Both the position numbers and the translations under genes were made by a program. From assembly GCA_002705565.1 (NCBI GenBank), contig PAHJ01000084.1, forward strand, positions 1 through 32,052: 32,052 bases of DNA, read 5' to 3'. Shown piece by piece: positions 7,186 to 16,630 of this stretch. The DNA is from Geminicoccus sp. GTDB taxonomy: Bacteria > Pseudomonadota > Alphaproteobacteria > UBA7985. The notes below the pieces were generated by a model, which was given only the letters and a program-made list of their open reading frames with translations, had not been told where the DNA came from and did no database searches. Numbering within the stretch: the first letter of the stretch is position 1; every line of letters starts with the position of its first letter.

Positions 7186-8190
7186 GTGAGCGATTTACAG
7201 AAGCTTCAGGAGCTGACGGCAGATGCTGCGCAGCGAGGTGTGACCTTCAATAATGTCAAATTGGGCCAAAGTGACGCGGGCGATCTGATTTTGCAGACTA
7301 CCACCTCGGGGTCAGCGATCGAAATCTCGATTCCGGAGCCGCTGCATATCCCTATCAGCACCGTAAACATGTCCACCGGCCAGCTTGATGAAAAAGCCGA
7401 TATGGACGAGAGCCTGCGGGACTGGGTCAATGCCTATCTCGCGGCGCTGGTGACCGACGAGGACCGCCAGACCCTGTCAGGTATTCGCGAAGCGATCGAT
7501 GCCGAAAACCTGACCGCTAATAGCGCCTTTCGGGGGCTTGGTATCGCAAACTTTTTGACCATCAATACCAAGATTGAGGCCCTCAATCAGGCATTGCTTG
7601 CCCCCTCCGTCGTCGCGACCAACAAAGGTCAGGTTCTGCTGCCAATTCTGGGCGCAGCGCGGCCGGGAAACATGGGTGTTCCGCTGAACATTACCGCAGG
7701 CGGTTCGTTCCGTGCGACCGGCAAGGACATTCAGGACGAAATCCGTGTGACAGCGGGGCGCTTCGACTCCATGCATTCCCTGAACGCTCATGGACGGGCG
7801 TTGTCGTTCGGAGCGACCTTTTCCCTGCCAGCAACGCTGAGCTTGCAGGACCAGAGAACGCTGGTGATTGGACGGAACTTTAATGAAACGCGGACCGTCG
7901 GTCAGGCGCAGGTTCCCAAGGCCTGGGCCGACGGGAGCGCCATAAAAATGTCCTACTGCCCAGTCGCGCTTGGCGGCAATCCGCGCGCGGCGCAGCTTGC
8001 GTTTCGCACGGCACTGAAGCACTTGGATCTCACCGGGCAGGACGTGGCATGGTCCACCCTGCGTAACTATAATGTTTCGCGCCTCTTTGAGGCTTACGTC
8101 GCCACAGGCGATATCAAACACGACGGTCTTAGAAAAAAGTTGGCAGAGTCCATCGCTTGTCAGATTGAGACCATGCTGAAATCCATATAG
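7186..8190 (+). CDS. SET-domain-like protein, probably divergent or inactive
   Basis: A 334-residue protein that starts at GTG with CAGGAG about nine bases upstream. No family is certain. The order of patterns resembles SET methyltransferases of the Rubisco-lysine type: GVTFNNVKL with ISIPEPLHIPISTVN near the N-terminus, then GQVLLPILGAARPGN where those enzymes have LVPLxDxxNH, then GGSFRATGKDIQDEIRVTAG and RFDSMHSLNAHG where they have I-x-GEEI-x-x-SYG followed by a leucine-rich helix. The expected NH pair and catalytic Tyr are not visible, so methyltransferase activity is doubtful. There is no signal peptide. The sulfotransferase gene follows about 90 bases downstream in the same direction, suggesting a shared transcript. 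Treat the SET assignment as a fold-level guess. Confidence 0.5.
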   Translation: MSDLQKLQELTADAAQRGVTFNNVKLGQSDAGDLILQTTTSGSAIEISIPEPLHIPISTVNMSTGQLDEKADMDESLRDWVNAYLAALVTDEDRQTLSGIREAIDAENLTANSAFRGLGIANFLTINTKIEALNQALLAPSVVATNKGQVLLPILGAARPGNMGVPLNITAGGSFRATGKDIQDEIRVTAGRFDSMHSLNAHGRALSFGATFSLPATLSLQDQRTLVIGRNFNETRTVGQAQVPKAWADGSAIKMSYCPVALGGNPRAAQLAFRTALKHLDLTGQDVAWSTLRNYNVSRLFEAYVATGDIKHDGLRKKLAESIACQIETMLKSI

Positions 8191-8281
8191 AAACCTAATT
8201 TCGGGCTTATCGAAGAGAATGAGCCGCCTGAAACTAAAGACAACGTCGAGCCTAACAGACGTGGAAGCAGAGGACAGAATC

Positions 8282-9520
8282 ATGGACGCGCAAGAAAAAG
8301 ATCTCGCGACCAAGACTTCAGAGGAAGCACAGGACGCGCAGAATGCTGCAGACGTGCCGGAGCTTCCTGAAGTTCCCGCCTATATCAACCAGCAGCGCGC
8401 TGAAGTCTTGCGCAAGCAACTAACCCAGCAGCCGGTTCCGCCGGAAAAGGGGCTGATCTACCTCGCATCCTTCCCAAAGTCAGGGAACACCTGGACGCGG
8501 CTGTTCCTGTTTGCACTGTTCAATCCGCTGGCCCGTCAGGATTCCAACTTCAACCTGTCTGATATCGCAGGTCGGGCCGGGCAGATGGATGTGACGTTCC
8601 AGCTCTTCGAGCGGATTCTGGGAAAGCCGCATTATGAGATTAGCGACGTCGAAGTGGCACAGACCATGCCGATGGCGCAGAAGCTGTTGGCCGTGCAGCA
8701 GGAAAAGAAGGTTTTCGTGAAAACCCACCTGTGCAATGGCGCCTGGCATGGCACGCGCACCATTGGATTGGATACCTTCCGCTCAGCGGTCTACATCGTG
8801 CGAAATCCACTTGATGTAACCCCATCATTCGCCAGCCACATGAACACTGACATCAATGGTGCGATTCAGGGCATGGCGAACTCGACGCACTTCATCGGCG
8901 GGCGCCCAAAGAAATTCAATCTGGAAGCCGCCATCAAGATCGAAAAAGAGAAGCGCCCCGAGCTGACCGACGAAGAAGCCAAGGAAAAGGCACTCTCACC
9001 GGGTCAGATTCCGCAGCTGATGGGCTCCTGGTCCGAGCACGCGGCATCTTGGACTGCTGCCGCCGATCCGCGCGTGATTTACATGCGCTATGAGGACATG
9101 AAACACGATCCGGCCGACACCTTCTTCCGCACAACCCAGCACCTGGGCCTGCCTTTTAACCGCGATGATGTCATTGCTGCCGAAGAAGCGGTCAAGTTTG
9201 ACAAGATTCAGGCCAAGGAAAAGAAGGACGGCTTCAGGGAAAAAATGGGCGGCGAAGCTTTCTTCCGAAAGGGTAAAACTGGCTCCTGGAAAGAAGAGCT
9301 CACCGACCAGCAGGTTCGACAGGTGATCATGAATCACCACCATCAAATGCGTCGGTTTGACTATATTCCCGAGGAGTACAAAGACCTCGATGAAAAGCTT
9401 CTAAAGAGTCAGAAGCAATTTGCGATGGGCGGTGTCGTCGGTGTTGGACGCAAATTGACCTACTCCGACAAGCTGCGCATCAAGCGTGAGTTGAAGAAAA
9501 AGAAGAAGCTGCAAGGATAA
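8282..9520 (+). CDS. Sulfotransferase domain protein (PAPS-dependent)
   Basis: A 412-residue cytosolic sulfotransferase. The 5'-phosphosulfate loop is SFPKSGNTWTR (residues 63-73), the 3'-phosphate site is VRNPLDVTPSFASH (173-186) and the C-terminal loop is RKGKTGSWKEEL (329-340). KTH at 147-149 sits near the expected catalytic region. It moves a sulfuryl group from PAPS to an acceptor that cannot be named from sequence. A charged insert (about residues 208-240) and a Lys-rich tail ending RELKKKKKLQG are extra to the core fold. The start at 8282 is preferred because AGAGGACA precedes it; the frame is open from an ATG at 8219. It follows the SET-like gene and is itself followed, after nine bases, by the DUF3576 lipoprotein gene. 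Confidence 0.88.
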   Translation: MDAQEKDLATKTSEEAQDAQNAADVPELPEVPAYINQQRAEVLRKQLTQQPVPPEKGLIYLASFPKSGNTWTRLFLFALFNPLARQDSNFNLSDIAGRAGQMDVTFQLFERILGKPHYEISDVEVAQTMPMAQKLLAVQQEKKVFVKTHLCNGAWHGTRTIGLDTFRSAVYIVRNPLDVTPSFASHMNTDINGAIQGMANSTHFIGGRPKKFNLEAAIKIEKEKRPELTDEEAKEKALSPGQIPQLMGSWSEHAASWTAAADPRVIYMRYEDMKHDPADTFFRTTQHLGLPFNRDDVIAAEEAVKFDKIQAKEKKDGFREKMGGEAFFRKGKTGSWKEELTDQQVRQVIMNHHHQMRRFDYIPEEYKDLDEKLLKSQKQFAMGGVVGVGRKLTYSDKLRIKRELKKKKKLQG

Positions 9521-9529
9521 CCCCTGTCT

Positions 9530-10408
9530 GTGTTTTCCAATCCTCAAGGCCCTTTTGCGTGCCGTCCGGTGCGGGGGATGCTGGGCGTGGTTTGCGTCGG
9601 CCTCTGCCTTGCTGCCTGTGATTCCTTTGACGAGGTCAATCTGATTGCCGGCGACAATACAGTGAGCTTTGCGCAGACCGAGGGCGGTGCCTTTGTCCGC
9701 ACCGACGCCGGTGCGCTGGGCGACGTTTCGCAAGCCCTGCCTGAAGGCGTGGTGCCAGTGGGCAAGGTGCGATCGCCCCGTGGTAACGCACCAGAAACTG
9801 TTGTCGCGGCCAGCGATATCAGTAGCAACGGTGGCGGCTTCAATTTTGGCAATATCACGTTCCGCACTGCACGAAGCGCAGAGCGCGAGGCTGAGCGCGC
9901 CGCTGCGACGACCTCTGGTCAGTCGCTGTCTGCTGCCGCTGCTGACGAAGGCGAAGACCAGCCAGGCTTGCTGATGCGGTTGCTCGGCAGAGCCACCAAC
10001 GCAGGCGATGCCATCACGGGCTCCGAGTTGCCTGAATTGGGAAACGATGGACTGCCGCTGATATCCTTCGATACCGCGCAGCAGGGGCGGGCCAAGGTCA
10101 ATAAGTACCTCTGGAATGCCACGGCCCGCACGCTGGCCTTTATGCCCTTGTCGGTCGCAGATCAGCAGCGGGGGCTTTATGTTACGGACTGGCATATGGA
10201 TTCCCAGCAGAACCGGCCGGAGCGTGTACGGGTTGACGTGCAGCACCTCAGTGATGTCATTGGTCCCGGCGCCTTTCATGTAACGGTCTACCGCCAGGTG
10301 CTTGACGGCACAGTTTGGCGCGGGGCACCGACGTCGCTGCCTGCAGCGCGCGAGCTTGAAAGCCGCATTTTGCTGGCGGCGCAGGAACTCAAGATCGCCG
10401 ATGACTAA
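9530..10408 (+). CDS. DUF3576 domain lipoprotein
   Basis: A 292-residue protein. Its signal peptide ends in the lipobox LAAC (Cys30), so it should be a lipid-anchored envelope protein. The middle is low-complexity and Ala-rich. The C-terminal third carries the DUF3576 signature, with VNKYLWNATARTLAFMPL and then YVTDWHMDSQQNRPERVRVDV. This family is alphaproteobacterial and is commonly encoded just before leuS, as here. The GTG start at 9530 keeps the basic RPVRG ahead of the hydrophobic core; the ATG at 9578 would remove it. The function is not known; an envelope role fits the lipid anchor and the lptE neighbour two genes on. Confidence 0.85.
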   Translation: MFSNPQGPFACRPVRGMLGVVCVGLCLAACDSFDEVNLIAGDNTVSFAQTEGGAFVRTDAGALGDVSQALPEGVVPVGKVRSPRGNAPETVVAASDISSNGGGFNFGNITFRTARSAEREAERAAATTSGQSLSAAAADEGEDQPGLLMRLLGRATNAGDAITGSELPELGNDGLPLISFDTAQQGRAKVNKYLWNATARTLAFMPLSVADQQRGLYVTDWHMDSQQNRPERVRVDVQHLSDVIGPGAFHVTVYRQVLDGTVWRGAPTSLPAARELESRILLAAQELKIADD

Positions 10409-10524
10409 GCGCGCTCACCGCATGGCATCCCCAGCAGTGAAGGGCCGTTTTCTTGGCCGCCTACCCTGCGAGCCTTCTCCCTTGCTGTATGACAGCGTCT
10501 TTTGACCCCGATCAGGACTGATCC

Positions 10525-13077
10525 ATGAGCACCGAACGATACAACGCGTCCCTGTCTGAGAAGAAGTGGCAGGCTGCCTGGGAAGATCAGCAGGCTTTTC
10601 GCGCTGAAACCGATACGTCCCGCGAAAAGTACTACGTGCTGGAGATGTTTCCCTATCCGTCAGGCGCGATCCACATGGGCCACGTGCGCAACTATACGCT
10701 GGGTGATGTGGTGGCCCGCTACAAGCGGGCGCGGGGCTTCAATGTCATGCATCCCATTGGCTGGGATGCTTTTGGTCTGCCGGCGGAAAACGCGGCCTTT
10801 GAGCGCAAAGTGCACCCGGCCGATTGGACCTACCGCAACATTGATGCGATGCGGACAGAGCTGAAATCCATGGGCCTGTCGATCGACTGGTCCCGCGAAT
10901 TCGCCACCTGTGACCCCGAATACTATGAGCAGCAACAGCGCATGTTCATCGAGATGTATAGAAAAGGACTGGTGTACCAGAAGGAAAGCTGGGTGAACTG
11001 GGACCCCGTGGAAATGACGGTTCTGGCCAACGAGCAGGTCGAGGCCGGGCGCGGCTGGCGCTCCGGCGCGCTGGTGGAAAAGCGCCAGCTGACCCAGTGG
11101 TTCTTCAAGATCACCGACTATGCACCGCAATTGCTCGACGCCATCAAGGATGACCTCGATCGCTGGCCAGACAAGGTGCGCCTGATGCAGGAGAACTGGA
11201 TTGGTCGCTCCGAAGGCGCGGAAATGTCGCTGCCGATCCAAGGACGGGACGAGCAACTGGTGGTGTTCACAACGCGCCCGGACACGATCTATGGCGCGTC
11301 TTTCTTTGGCATGGCGCCGGAGCACCCCCTGGCCGCTGAACTGGCGCAAAGCAACGAAGAGCTGGCCGAATTCATCCGCGAGTGCCAGCGATCTGGCACG
11401 TCTGAAGCTGAGCTGGAAACGCAGGAGAAAAAGGGCTTCGACACGGGATTGCGGGTGCAACACCCGGCCAAGCCTGACGAAACACTTCCGCTGATGGTCG
11501 CCAATTTCATCTTGATGGATTACGGCACAGGCGCGATTTTTGGCTGTCCGGCGCATGACCAGCGCGATCTGGATTTCGCCCGCAAATATAACCTGCCCGT
11601 GACCCGCGTGGTCGCCGGTCCTGATGGTGACGAAGGACCAATCGGGGAAGAGGCCTATGTTGGCGATGGCCCGCACGTCAACTCCGGCCCTATGAACGGT
11701 ATGATGACCGCCGAAGCCAAAAGCGCTGCGATCAAGACGCTGGAAGAGCAGAAGGCTGGTGCGGGTCGCATCACGTACCGCCTGCGCGATTGGGGCGCAT
11801 CGCGGCAGCGCTACTGGGGCTGTCCGATCCCGATGACGCACTGCGAGGTATGCGGTGTCGTGCCGGTTGCCGATGATCAATTGCCTGTTGAGTTACCCAA
11901 GGACGTCAGCTTTGACACGCCCGGTAACCCGCTCGACCACCACGAAAGCTGGAAGCAGACGACCTGCGGAAAGTGTGGCGGTCCGGCGCGGCGGGAAACC
12001 GATACGCTCGATACCTTCGTCGATTCTTCCTGGTACTTCGCTCGCTTTACCTCGCCGCGCGCGGAAACGCCGGTGATCCGTGAGGATGCAGACTACTGGT
12101 TGCCTGTCGATCAGTATGTGGGCGGCGTTGAGCACGCGGTGCTACACCTGCTCTACTCGCGCTTTTTCACCCGTGCGATGAAAGTCATTGGACAAGGCGC
12201 GGTTGATGAGCCCTTTGCCGGGCTGTTTACCCAGGGCATGGTTTGCCACGAGACCTACAAGGGCCCGGACGGCAATTGGCTCGCCCCGGACGAAATCGAG
12301 AAGTCGGGCGAAGGTTACGTCACCATCGAGGGCGCACAGCCGGTGGAGGTTGGCCGGGTTATCAAGATGTCCAAGTCCAAGCGCAATGTCGTTGCGCCGG
12401 CCCAGATTATCCAAGTGTACGGTGCCGACACGGCACGCTGGTTCATGCTGTCCGATTGCCCGCCTGACCGCGATCTGGAGTGGACCGAATCCGGCGCTGA
12501 AGGTGCGTGGCGCTACACACAGCGCGTGTTCCGGCTGATCAACGAAGCCATCCCCATGCTGTCCCAGCCGGGTGATGCCGACGCTGACGCGATGAAGGCA
12601 CTGCGGGTGTCCACGCACAAAATGGTGCATGGCGTGACCGCCGATATCGAATCCTTCGCGTTCAATAAATCGGTTGCGCGGCTTTATGAGTACGCCAACG
12701 ACCTGAGCAAAGCGCTGGGCAAGGATGGGGTCGCGGGTGAACCACTGGCCGAGGCGCTGCGGTTCTTCGTAAGGTCCTTCGAACCAATGATGCCGCATTT
12801 GGCGCAGGAGCTCTGGGCCGCTTTGGGTCAGGACGACCTGATCTGTCAGGCTCCGTGGCCCGAGGTCGATGCCGCCCTACTGGTGGACGATTCGGTCACC
12901 ATCGGCGTGCAGGTCAACGGCAAGCTGCGCGGCACCATCGACATGGCCAAGGATGCCTCCAAGGAGGACACCGAAGCGGCAGCCATGGCGTTGGAAGGGG
13001 TTCAGCGCGCGCTCGACGGCGGCACGCCAAAGAAGGTGATCGTGGTGCCTGGGCGCATCGTGAACATCGTGGCCTAG
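10525..13077 (+). CDS. leuS: Leucyl-tRNA synthetase
   Basis: An 850-residue class I synthetase that charges tRNA(Leu). The HIGH-type motif is HMGH (residues 50-53) within [11 protein letters not shown] and the second motif is KMSKS (614-618). The CP1 editing domain shows the threonine-rich [11 protein letters not shown] Cys-rich stretch (CEVCG, then CGKCG) lies near residues 436-491. Length and order are normal for bacterial LeuRS. AGGA lies about eight bases before the ATG. It is followed after four bases by lptE and then holA, a gene order conserved in alphaproteobacteria. Confidence 0.98.
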   Translation: MSTERYNASLSEKKWQAAWEDQQAFRAETDTSREKYYVLEMFPYPSGAIHMGHVRNYTLGDVVARYKRARGFNVMHPIGWDAFGLPAENAAFERKVHPADWTYRNIDAMRTELKSMGLSIDWSREFATCDPEYYEQQQRMFIEMYRKGLVYQKESWVNWDPVEMTVLANEQVEAGRGWRSGALVEKRQLTQWFFKITDYAPQLLDAIKDDLDRWPDKVRLMQENWIGRSEGAEMSLPIQGRDEQLVVFTTRPDTIYGASFFGMAPEHPLAAELAQSNEELAEFIRECQRSGTSEAELETQEKKGFDTGLRVQHPAKPDETLPLMVANFILMDYGTGAIFGCPAHDQRDLDFARKYNLPVTRVVAGPDGDEGPIGEEAYVGDGPHVNSGPMNGMMTAEAKSAAIKTLEEQKAGAGRITYRLRDWGASRQRYWGCPIPMTHCEVCGVVPVADDQLPVELPKDVSFDTPGNPLDHHESWKQTTCGKCGGPARRETDTLDTFVDSSWYFARFTSPRAETPVIREDADYWLPVDQYVGGVEHAVLHLLYSRFFTRAMKVIGQGAVDEPFAGLFTQGMVCHETYKGPDGNWLAPDEIEKSGEGYVTIEGAQPVEVGRVIKMSKSKRNVVAPAQIIQVYGADTARWFMLSDCPPDRDLEWTESGAEGAWRYTQRVFRLINEAIPMLSQPGDADADAMKALRVSTHKMVHGVTADIESFAFNKSVARLYEYANDLSKALGKDGVAGEPLAEALRFFVRSFEPMMPHLAQELWAALGQDDLICQAPWPEVDAALLVDDSVTIGVQVNGKLRGTIDMAKDASKEDTEAAAMALEGVQRALDGGTPKKVIVVPGRIVNIVA

Positions 13078-13081
13078 GCTG

Positions 13082-13585
13082 ATGAACCGGGCCGCCCTCG
13101 CCCTGTTGATGCTCCTGGGACTCGCCGCGTGCGGGTTTCAGCCCCAGCTGCGCGACACGAGCGGCCAATATGATATCTCTATTCCAGCGCTGGATGGCCG
13201 CGATGGCCAGATCCTGCGTGCGGCGTTGGTCCAGCGGGTCAATCGGTTCAACCAACCGATCACCCCGACCTACGTCCTCGACCTGGCACTGGCCGTTGAA
13301 GCCCGCGAGGTGGTCCGCTTCGAGCAGGAAGGATGCGCGGCAAGTGGGCAGAATTGCACGTGGCTGGAAATCGTTGCTCAATCACCCGTCACCATTCGCG
13401 CCAACTCGCTTAGCCACGGCAATCTCATGGTTTGGCAGGGGGTGGCGCGCGGTCGGGCAGACGTCCGGTTGGCGCAGCTGGGGTGGGCCGGCGCGCCGAC
13501 GCTGGAACAGGCCAAGGAACGGGCCCTGATTCAACTTGCCGACGACATCGCCATGCAGGTTGGACTGGCCCTGTCCCGCCTATGA
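13082..13585 (+). CDS. lptE: LPS assembly lipoprotein LptE
   Basis: A 167-residue protein with a short signal peptide and the lipobox LAAC-GF (Cys17), followed by GFQPQLRDTS, as in LptE (RlpB). LptE plugs the outer-membrane LptD barrel and is needed to place lipopolysaccharide in the outer leaflet. The pattern of an early GFxP, a short beta-rich body and a C-terminal helix (QAKERALIQLADDIAMQV) fits. Its stop overlaps the holA start as ATGA. The call rests on the lipobox, size and conserved place between leuS and holA more than on strong motifs. Confidence 0.88.
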   Translation: MNRAALALLMLLGLAACGFQPQLRDTSGQYDISIPALDGRDGQILRAALVQRVNRFNQPITPTYVLDLALAVEAREVVRFEQEGCAASGQNCTWLEIVAQSPVTIRANSLSHGNLMVWQGVARGRADVRLAQLGWAGAPTLEQAKERALIQLADDIAMQVGLALSRL

Positions 13586-14604
13586 CGAAGATTTCCGCCG
13601 CCAACGCAGACAGCTTCTGCAAAACCGCACCCCGCTCGGCCCGGTTTGCGCTCCTGTACGGTCCGGACCGAGGGCTGGTGCAGGAGCGGGCCGGTCTGGT
13701 TCGCAGCGCTGTTTTCGGGAACGACTATGACCCGATGAACCACGTCAAACTGACCGCCACAGAGGTCGAGACCGACCCTGTGCGGCTGATCGACGAAGCG
13801 CGGTCGCTGTCCCTCATGGGCGGACCGCGGCTGGTTGAGGCCAGCGGCTCGGATGCTGATCTGGTGCGGGCGCTGACCCCCCTGATCGCTGAACCAGGAA
13901 CGCTGTCTGCCTTTATGCTGATCACCGCTGACGATCTGAACACACGCTCGAAACTGCGCACGCTGGCCGAGAAGACGGACGGCTTTGGCGCGGTCGCCTG
14001 CTACGCCGATGATGCACGGACCATCCCGGTGCTGATCCGCAGCGTGCTGGAGGAGCAGCACGGTCTGACCATTGGCGCCGATGCGCGCCAGGCCTTGTCC
14101 CAGCAATTGGGCGGGGATCGGGCACTGACGCTGGGCGCGTTGGAGAAACTGGCGCTCTACGTTCGCGAGGGGGAAGTGCGGCTCGAGGATGTACAGGCCT
14201 GCGCCATCGACGCCGCTGCGCTGGACATGGACCGCTTGCTGTTCGCCGTGACCGCCGGTGATGGGGCGCGAGTCGACGCGGAGTTCGACCGACAACTGCG
14301 AGCAGGAACCGATCCGAATGCGATTCTGGCCATGCTGCGGCTGCACCTAAACCGCTTCATGAACGTCGGCATCGGCGTCAGTGAGGGGCAGCCGCTGAGC
14401 GCTGCTGTCGGCGCGCTGAGACCGCCGCTGTTTTTTAAGATCAAGGACGCTTTTATAGCCCAAGTCCGCGATTGGCCGCTGGACCGCTCGCTGCGGGCGC
14501 TGGACCGGGTCCGCGACACCCTCGTCAGCATCCGCCAAACCGGCGCGCCCACGGTCGCGCTGACGCGGCAATGCTTGTTCGATGTGGCGTCAATACGGAC
14601 TTAA
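13582..14604 (+). CDS. holA: DNA polymerase III delta subunit
   Basis: A 340-residue protein. The N-terminal part has ARFALLYGPDRGLVQERAG, the degenerate AAA+ start of HolA. TLSAFMLITADDLNTRSKLR and FGAVACYADD follow in the middle. The C-terminal clamp-loader collar contains GGDRALTLGALEKLALY and NAILAMLRLHLNRF. Delta opens the beta sliding clamp in the clamp loader. The ATG at 13582 overlaps the lptE stop by ATGA, which fixes the start and implies coupled translation. It converges on rlmN with 22 bases between them and no clear terminator. Confidence 0.93.
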   Translation: MTKISAANADSFCKTAPRSARFALLYGPDRGLVQERAGLVRSAVFGNDYDPMNHVKLTATEVETDPVRLIDEARSLSLMGGPRLVEASGSDADLVRALTPLIAEPGTLSAFMLITADDLNTRSKLRTLAEKTDGFGAVACYADDARTIPVLIRSVLEEQHGLTIGADARQALSQQLGGDRALTLGALEKLALYVREGEVRLEDVQACAIDAAALDMDRLLFAVTAGDGARVDAEFDRQLRAGTDPNAILAMLRLHLNRFMNVGIGVSEGQPLSAAVGALRPPLFFKIKDAFIAQVRDWPLDRSLRALDRVRDTLVSIRQTGAPTVALTRQCLFDVASIRT

Positions 14605-14626
14605 TCCAGAATTAGATGGTCGGGAC

Positions 14627-15823
14627 TCACTCCTGAGCGGCGACCTGCGCGGCGAGGTGTGAGGCGGCGAGGGCGTCGCGTTCGGAACGTCGCATTTTCT
14701 GGCTCTCGGACTTGAGCTGACCGCAGGCCGCGAGAATGTCTTCCCCCCGTGTGGTCCGAACCGGCGCAGACATGCTCGCCTCTTGCACAATTGACTGAAA
14801 CGACGCGATCCGGCGGGCGCTGGAGCACTCGTAGTCCGAGCCCGGCCAGGGGTTGAAGGGGATTAGGTTGATCTTTGAGGGAATGCCGCGCAGCAACCGG
14901 ACCAACTGGCGCGCGTCCGCGTCGCTGTCGTTGATGCCCTTGAGCATGACGTACTCAAAGGTAATCCGCCGTGCATTGGTAACACCCGGGTAGGTGCTGC
15001 AGGCGTCGAGCAGTTCTTCGAGCGGGTATTTCTTGTTGATCGGCATGATGGCGTCGCGGGTATCATTATCGACGGCGTGCAGCGATACGGCCAGATTGAC
15101 GTTCAGCTCTTCCCCGCACTTACGCATGGCCGGAACCACGCCAGAGGTTGAAAGCGTGATCCGGCGCTTGGACAATGAAATGCCTTCGCCATCCATGACA
15201 ATCCGCAGCGCTGCGGCGACGTTGTCGTAGTTATAGAGCGGCTCGCCCATGCCCATCATCACCACGTTGGTGATCATCCGCGAATGATCTGATGGGGTCG
15301 GCCACTCGCCAAAAGCATCGCGGGCAAGCATGAGCTGACCGACGACCTCTGAGGCTGTGAGATTGCGCACAAGGCGCTGGGTGCCCGTGTGGCAGAACGT
15401 GCAGGTAAGCGTGCAGCCCACCTGGCTCGACACACACAGCGTGCCGCGATCGGCTTCGGGGATGTGAACGGTCTCGACTTCGTTGCCATCAGGGAATTTC
15501 AGCAGCCACTTGGCTGTGCCATCGACTGAATTCAGCGCTTCAGACACGGTTGGGCGTTCGATGACGAATTCGTCGGCGAGCTGGCGACGAAAGTCCTTTG
15601 AGAGGTTGGACATGGCATCAAAGTCGGTGACGCCCTGCCAATAGAGCCAGTGCCAGAGCTGCTTGGTGCGGAAATTCTTGTGCCCGCGTTCCTCCAACAT
15701 GCCGGCCAGTTGCTCACGCGGAATGCCGATCAGGTTGATTTTCTGACCGTCAGCGGAGGCGAACTGATCTGGGTTCAGCGCCATTGAGGCGCTCATCTGG
15801 GGATTGGCAGCGACGTGATTCAT
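14627..15823 (-). CDS. rlmN: Dual-specificity 23S rRNA A2503 / tRNA A37 C2-methyltransferase (radical SAM)
   Basis: A 398-residue radical SAM enzyme. The [4Fe-4S] motif is CTLTCTFC (Cys137, 141, 144), followed by [17 protein letters not shown] (residues 191-202) is the SAM-binding GxGEPL motif. The methyl-relay Cys lies in [11 protein letters not shown] (Cys367), and the C-terminal core has [14 protein letters not shown]. These features separate RlmN from general radical SAM proteins. It makes 2-methyladenosine in 23S rRNA and in some tRNAs. The 30-residue Lys/Arg/Ala tail after the catalytic Cys is a usual variable end. The start is the first ATG; internal Mets at residues 10 and 14 are alternatives. 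Confidence 0.96.
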   Translation of the reverse strand: MNHVAANPQMSASMALNPDQFASADGQKINLIGIPREQLAGMLEERGHKNFRTKQLWHWLYWQGVTDFDAMSNLSKDFRRQLADEFVIERPTVSEALNSVDGTAKWLLKFPDGNEVETVHIPEADRGTLCVSSQVGCTLTCTFCHTGTQRLVRNLTASEVVGQLMLARDAFGEWPTPSDHSRMITNVVMMGMGEPLYNYDNVAAALRIVMDGEGISLSKRRITLSTSGVVPAMRKCGEELNVNLAVSLHAVDNDTRDAIMPINKKYPLEELLDACSTYPGVTNARRITFEYVMLKGINDSDADARQLVRLLRGIPSKINLIPFNPWPGSDYECSSARRIASFQSIVQEASMSAPVRTTRGEDILAACGQLKSESQKMRRSERDALAASHLAAQVAAQE

Positions 15824-15958
15824 GGCTCACCAGTGCCACAGCCCGCCACCATTCTCAACTCCGGACGGCCATGCGTCGGTCGCTGGGCCTCAAACTGGGG
15901 CCGTGCGTGAAGAGCGACGTCGATGTCTGGCCGATTCTCTTGCCGCTCTTTGCGACGA

Positions 15959-16471
15959 TCAGATGCCGCAGGCTTCGCTGATCTTGTTGAAGGCTTTGGT
16001 GAAACCGCGCAGTGAAAAGACGTCGTTGATGTTGTTGCCACGCGATGAACGGCTGTCGAGGCTGATCGTCAGGCCCCGTTTCATGGCGTTGACCAGCGTT
16101 CCGTCATCGTTGGGGTGGCCCCAGGCGGTTTCGCGGCCCTTGGTGAACATGGCAAAGCGCTGGTTGCCGATGGAGGCAATAGGCTCGTTGTTCGTTTGGA
16201 ACGGGAAACCCGACTCAAAGGACACGACGCTTTTCTCTACGCCCGGACGGTGCGCGATCAACAGCCAAATCGGGCCACGGCGCAGATTGTCGGGCTTAGA
16301 GGACTGCGGCTGCGTTGCCATAAAGCAAACGACTTGGCCGGTGGTTTCAACAACACGGAAGGCTCGCCAGTCAGTGTAGGTGCCCAGATCTTCAGGAACC
16401 TGAGCCGAAGCGTTGGCGCTCAGGGTGAGGAGCGCGATCATGGACACGAGCCAGAAACGCATGGTCTTCAT
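15959..16471 (-). CDS. Invasion-associated locus B (IalB) family protein
   Basis: A 170-residue exported protein. The signal peptide (residues 1-23, ending ASA|Q) is followed by YTDWRAFRV, GQVVCFMATQP, PIWLLIAHRP and SFESGFPF, with a C-terminal AFNKISEAC. This is the IalB pattern seen across alphaproteobacteria. Bartonella IalB affects red-cell invasion, but most homologues are in free-living species and have no proven role. Two Cys, one early and one near the end, may form a disulfide. The ATG at 16471 is chosen because GGGAAGA lies eight bases upstream; the frame is open to 16621 without signal-like sequence. It lies between the bactofilin gene and rlmN on the same strand, with a hairpin in its leader. 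Confidence 0.85.
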   Translation of the reverse strand: MKTMRFWLVSMIALLTLSANASAQVPEDLGTYTDWRAFRVVETTGQVVCFMATQPQSSKPDNLRRGPIWLLIAHRPGVEKSVVSFESGFPFQTNNEPIASIGNQRFAMFTKGRETAWGHPNDDGTLVNAMKRGLTISLDSRSSRGNNINDVFSLRGFTKAFNKISEACGI

Positions 16472-16496
16472 TGATTTTCTTCCCAGGTCATCAATT

Positions 16497-16516
16497 GGTT
16501 CCACTGGGGTGGAACC
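16497..16516 (-). promoter_or_regulatory. Perfect 8-bp hairpin in the ialB-like gene leader
   Basis: GGTTCCAC (16497-16504), a four-base loop and GTGGAACC (16509-16516) form a perfect hairpin. It lies 25 bases upstream of the start at 16471. There is no T tract after it on the minus strand, so it is not a terminator for the bactofilin gene. A leader hairpin or a dimeric repressor site is possible. Confidence 0.4.
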
Positions 16517-16630
16517 CTCTTGTTGTTCAATTTTTAGGGTCTGTTTGCGTCGAAAACTAGGCCAAAATCCCATTTTCATCCACCCCTGGATCAAAATATG
16601 GCGATCAACCGCCGGAATCACTGGTGCGAA

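Noticed and set aside
10660-11880. Long minus-strand open frame of 406 codons inside leuS
   Set aside because: It is fully inside leuS, whose motifs are intact, and has no recognisable domain. It is a typical GC-rich shadow frame.
15820-16041. Small minus-strand frame between the IalB-family gene and rlmN
   Set aside because: It overlaps the end of the IalB-family gene in another frame, has no ribosome site and shows no family pattern.
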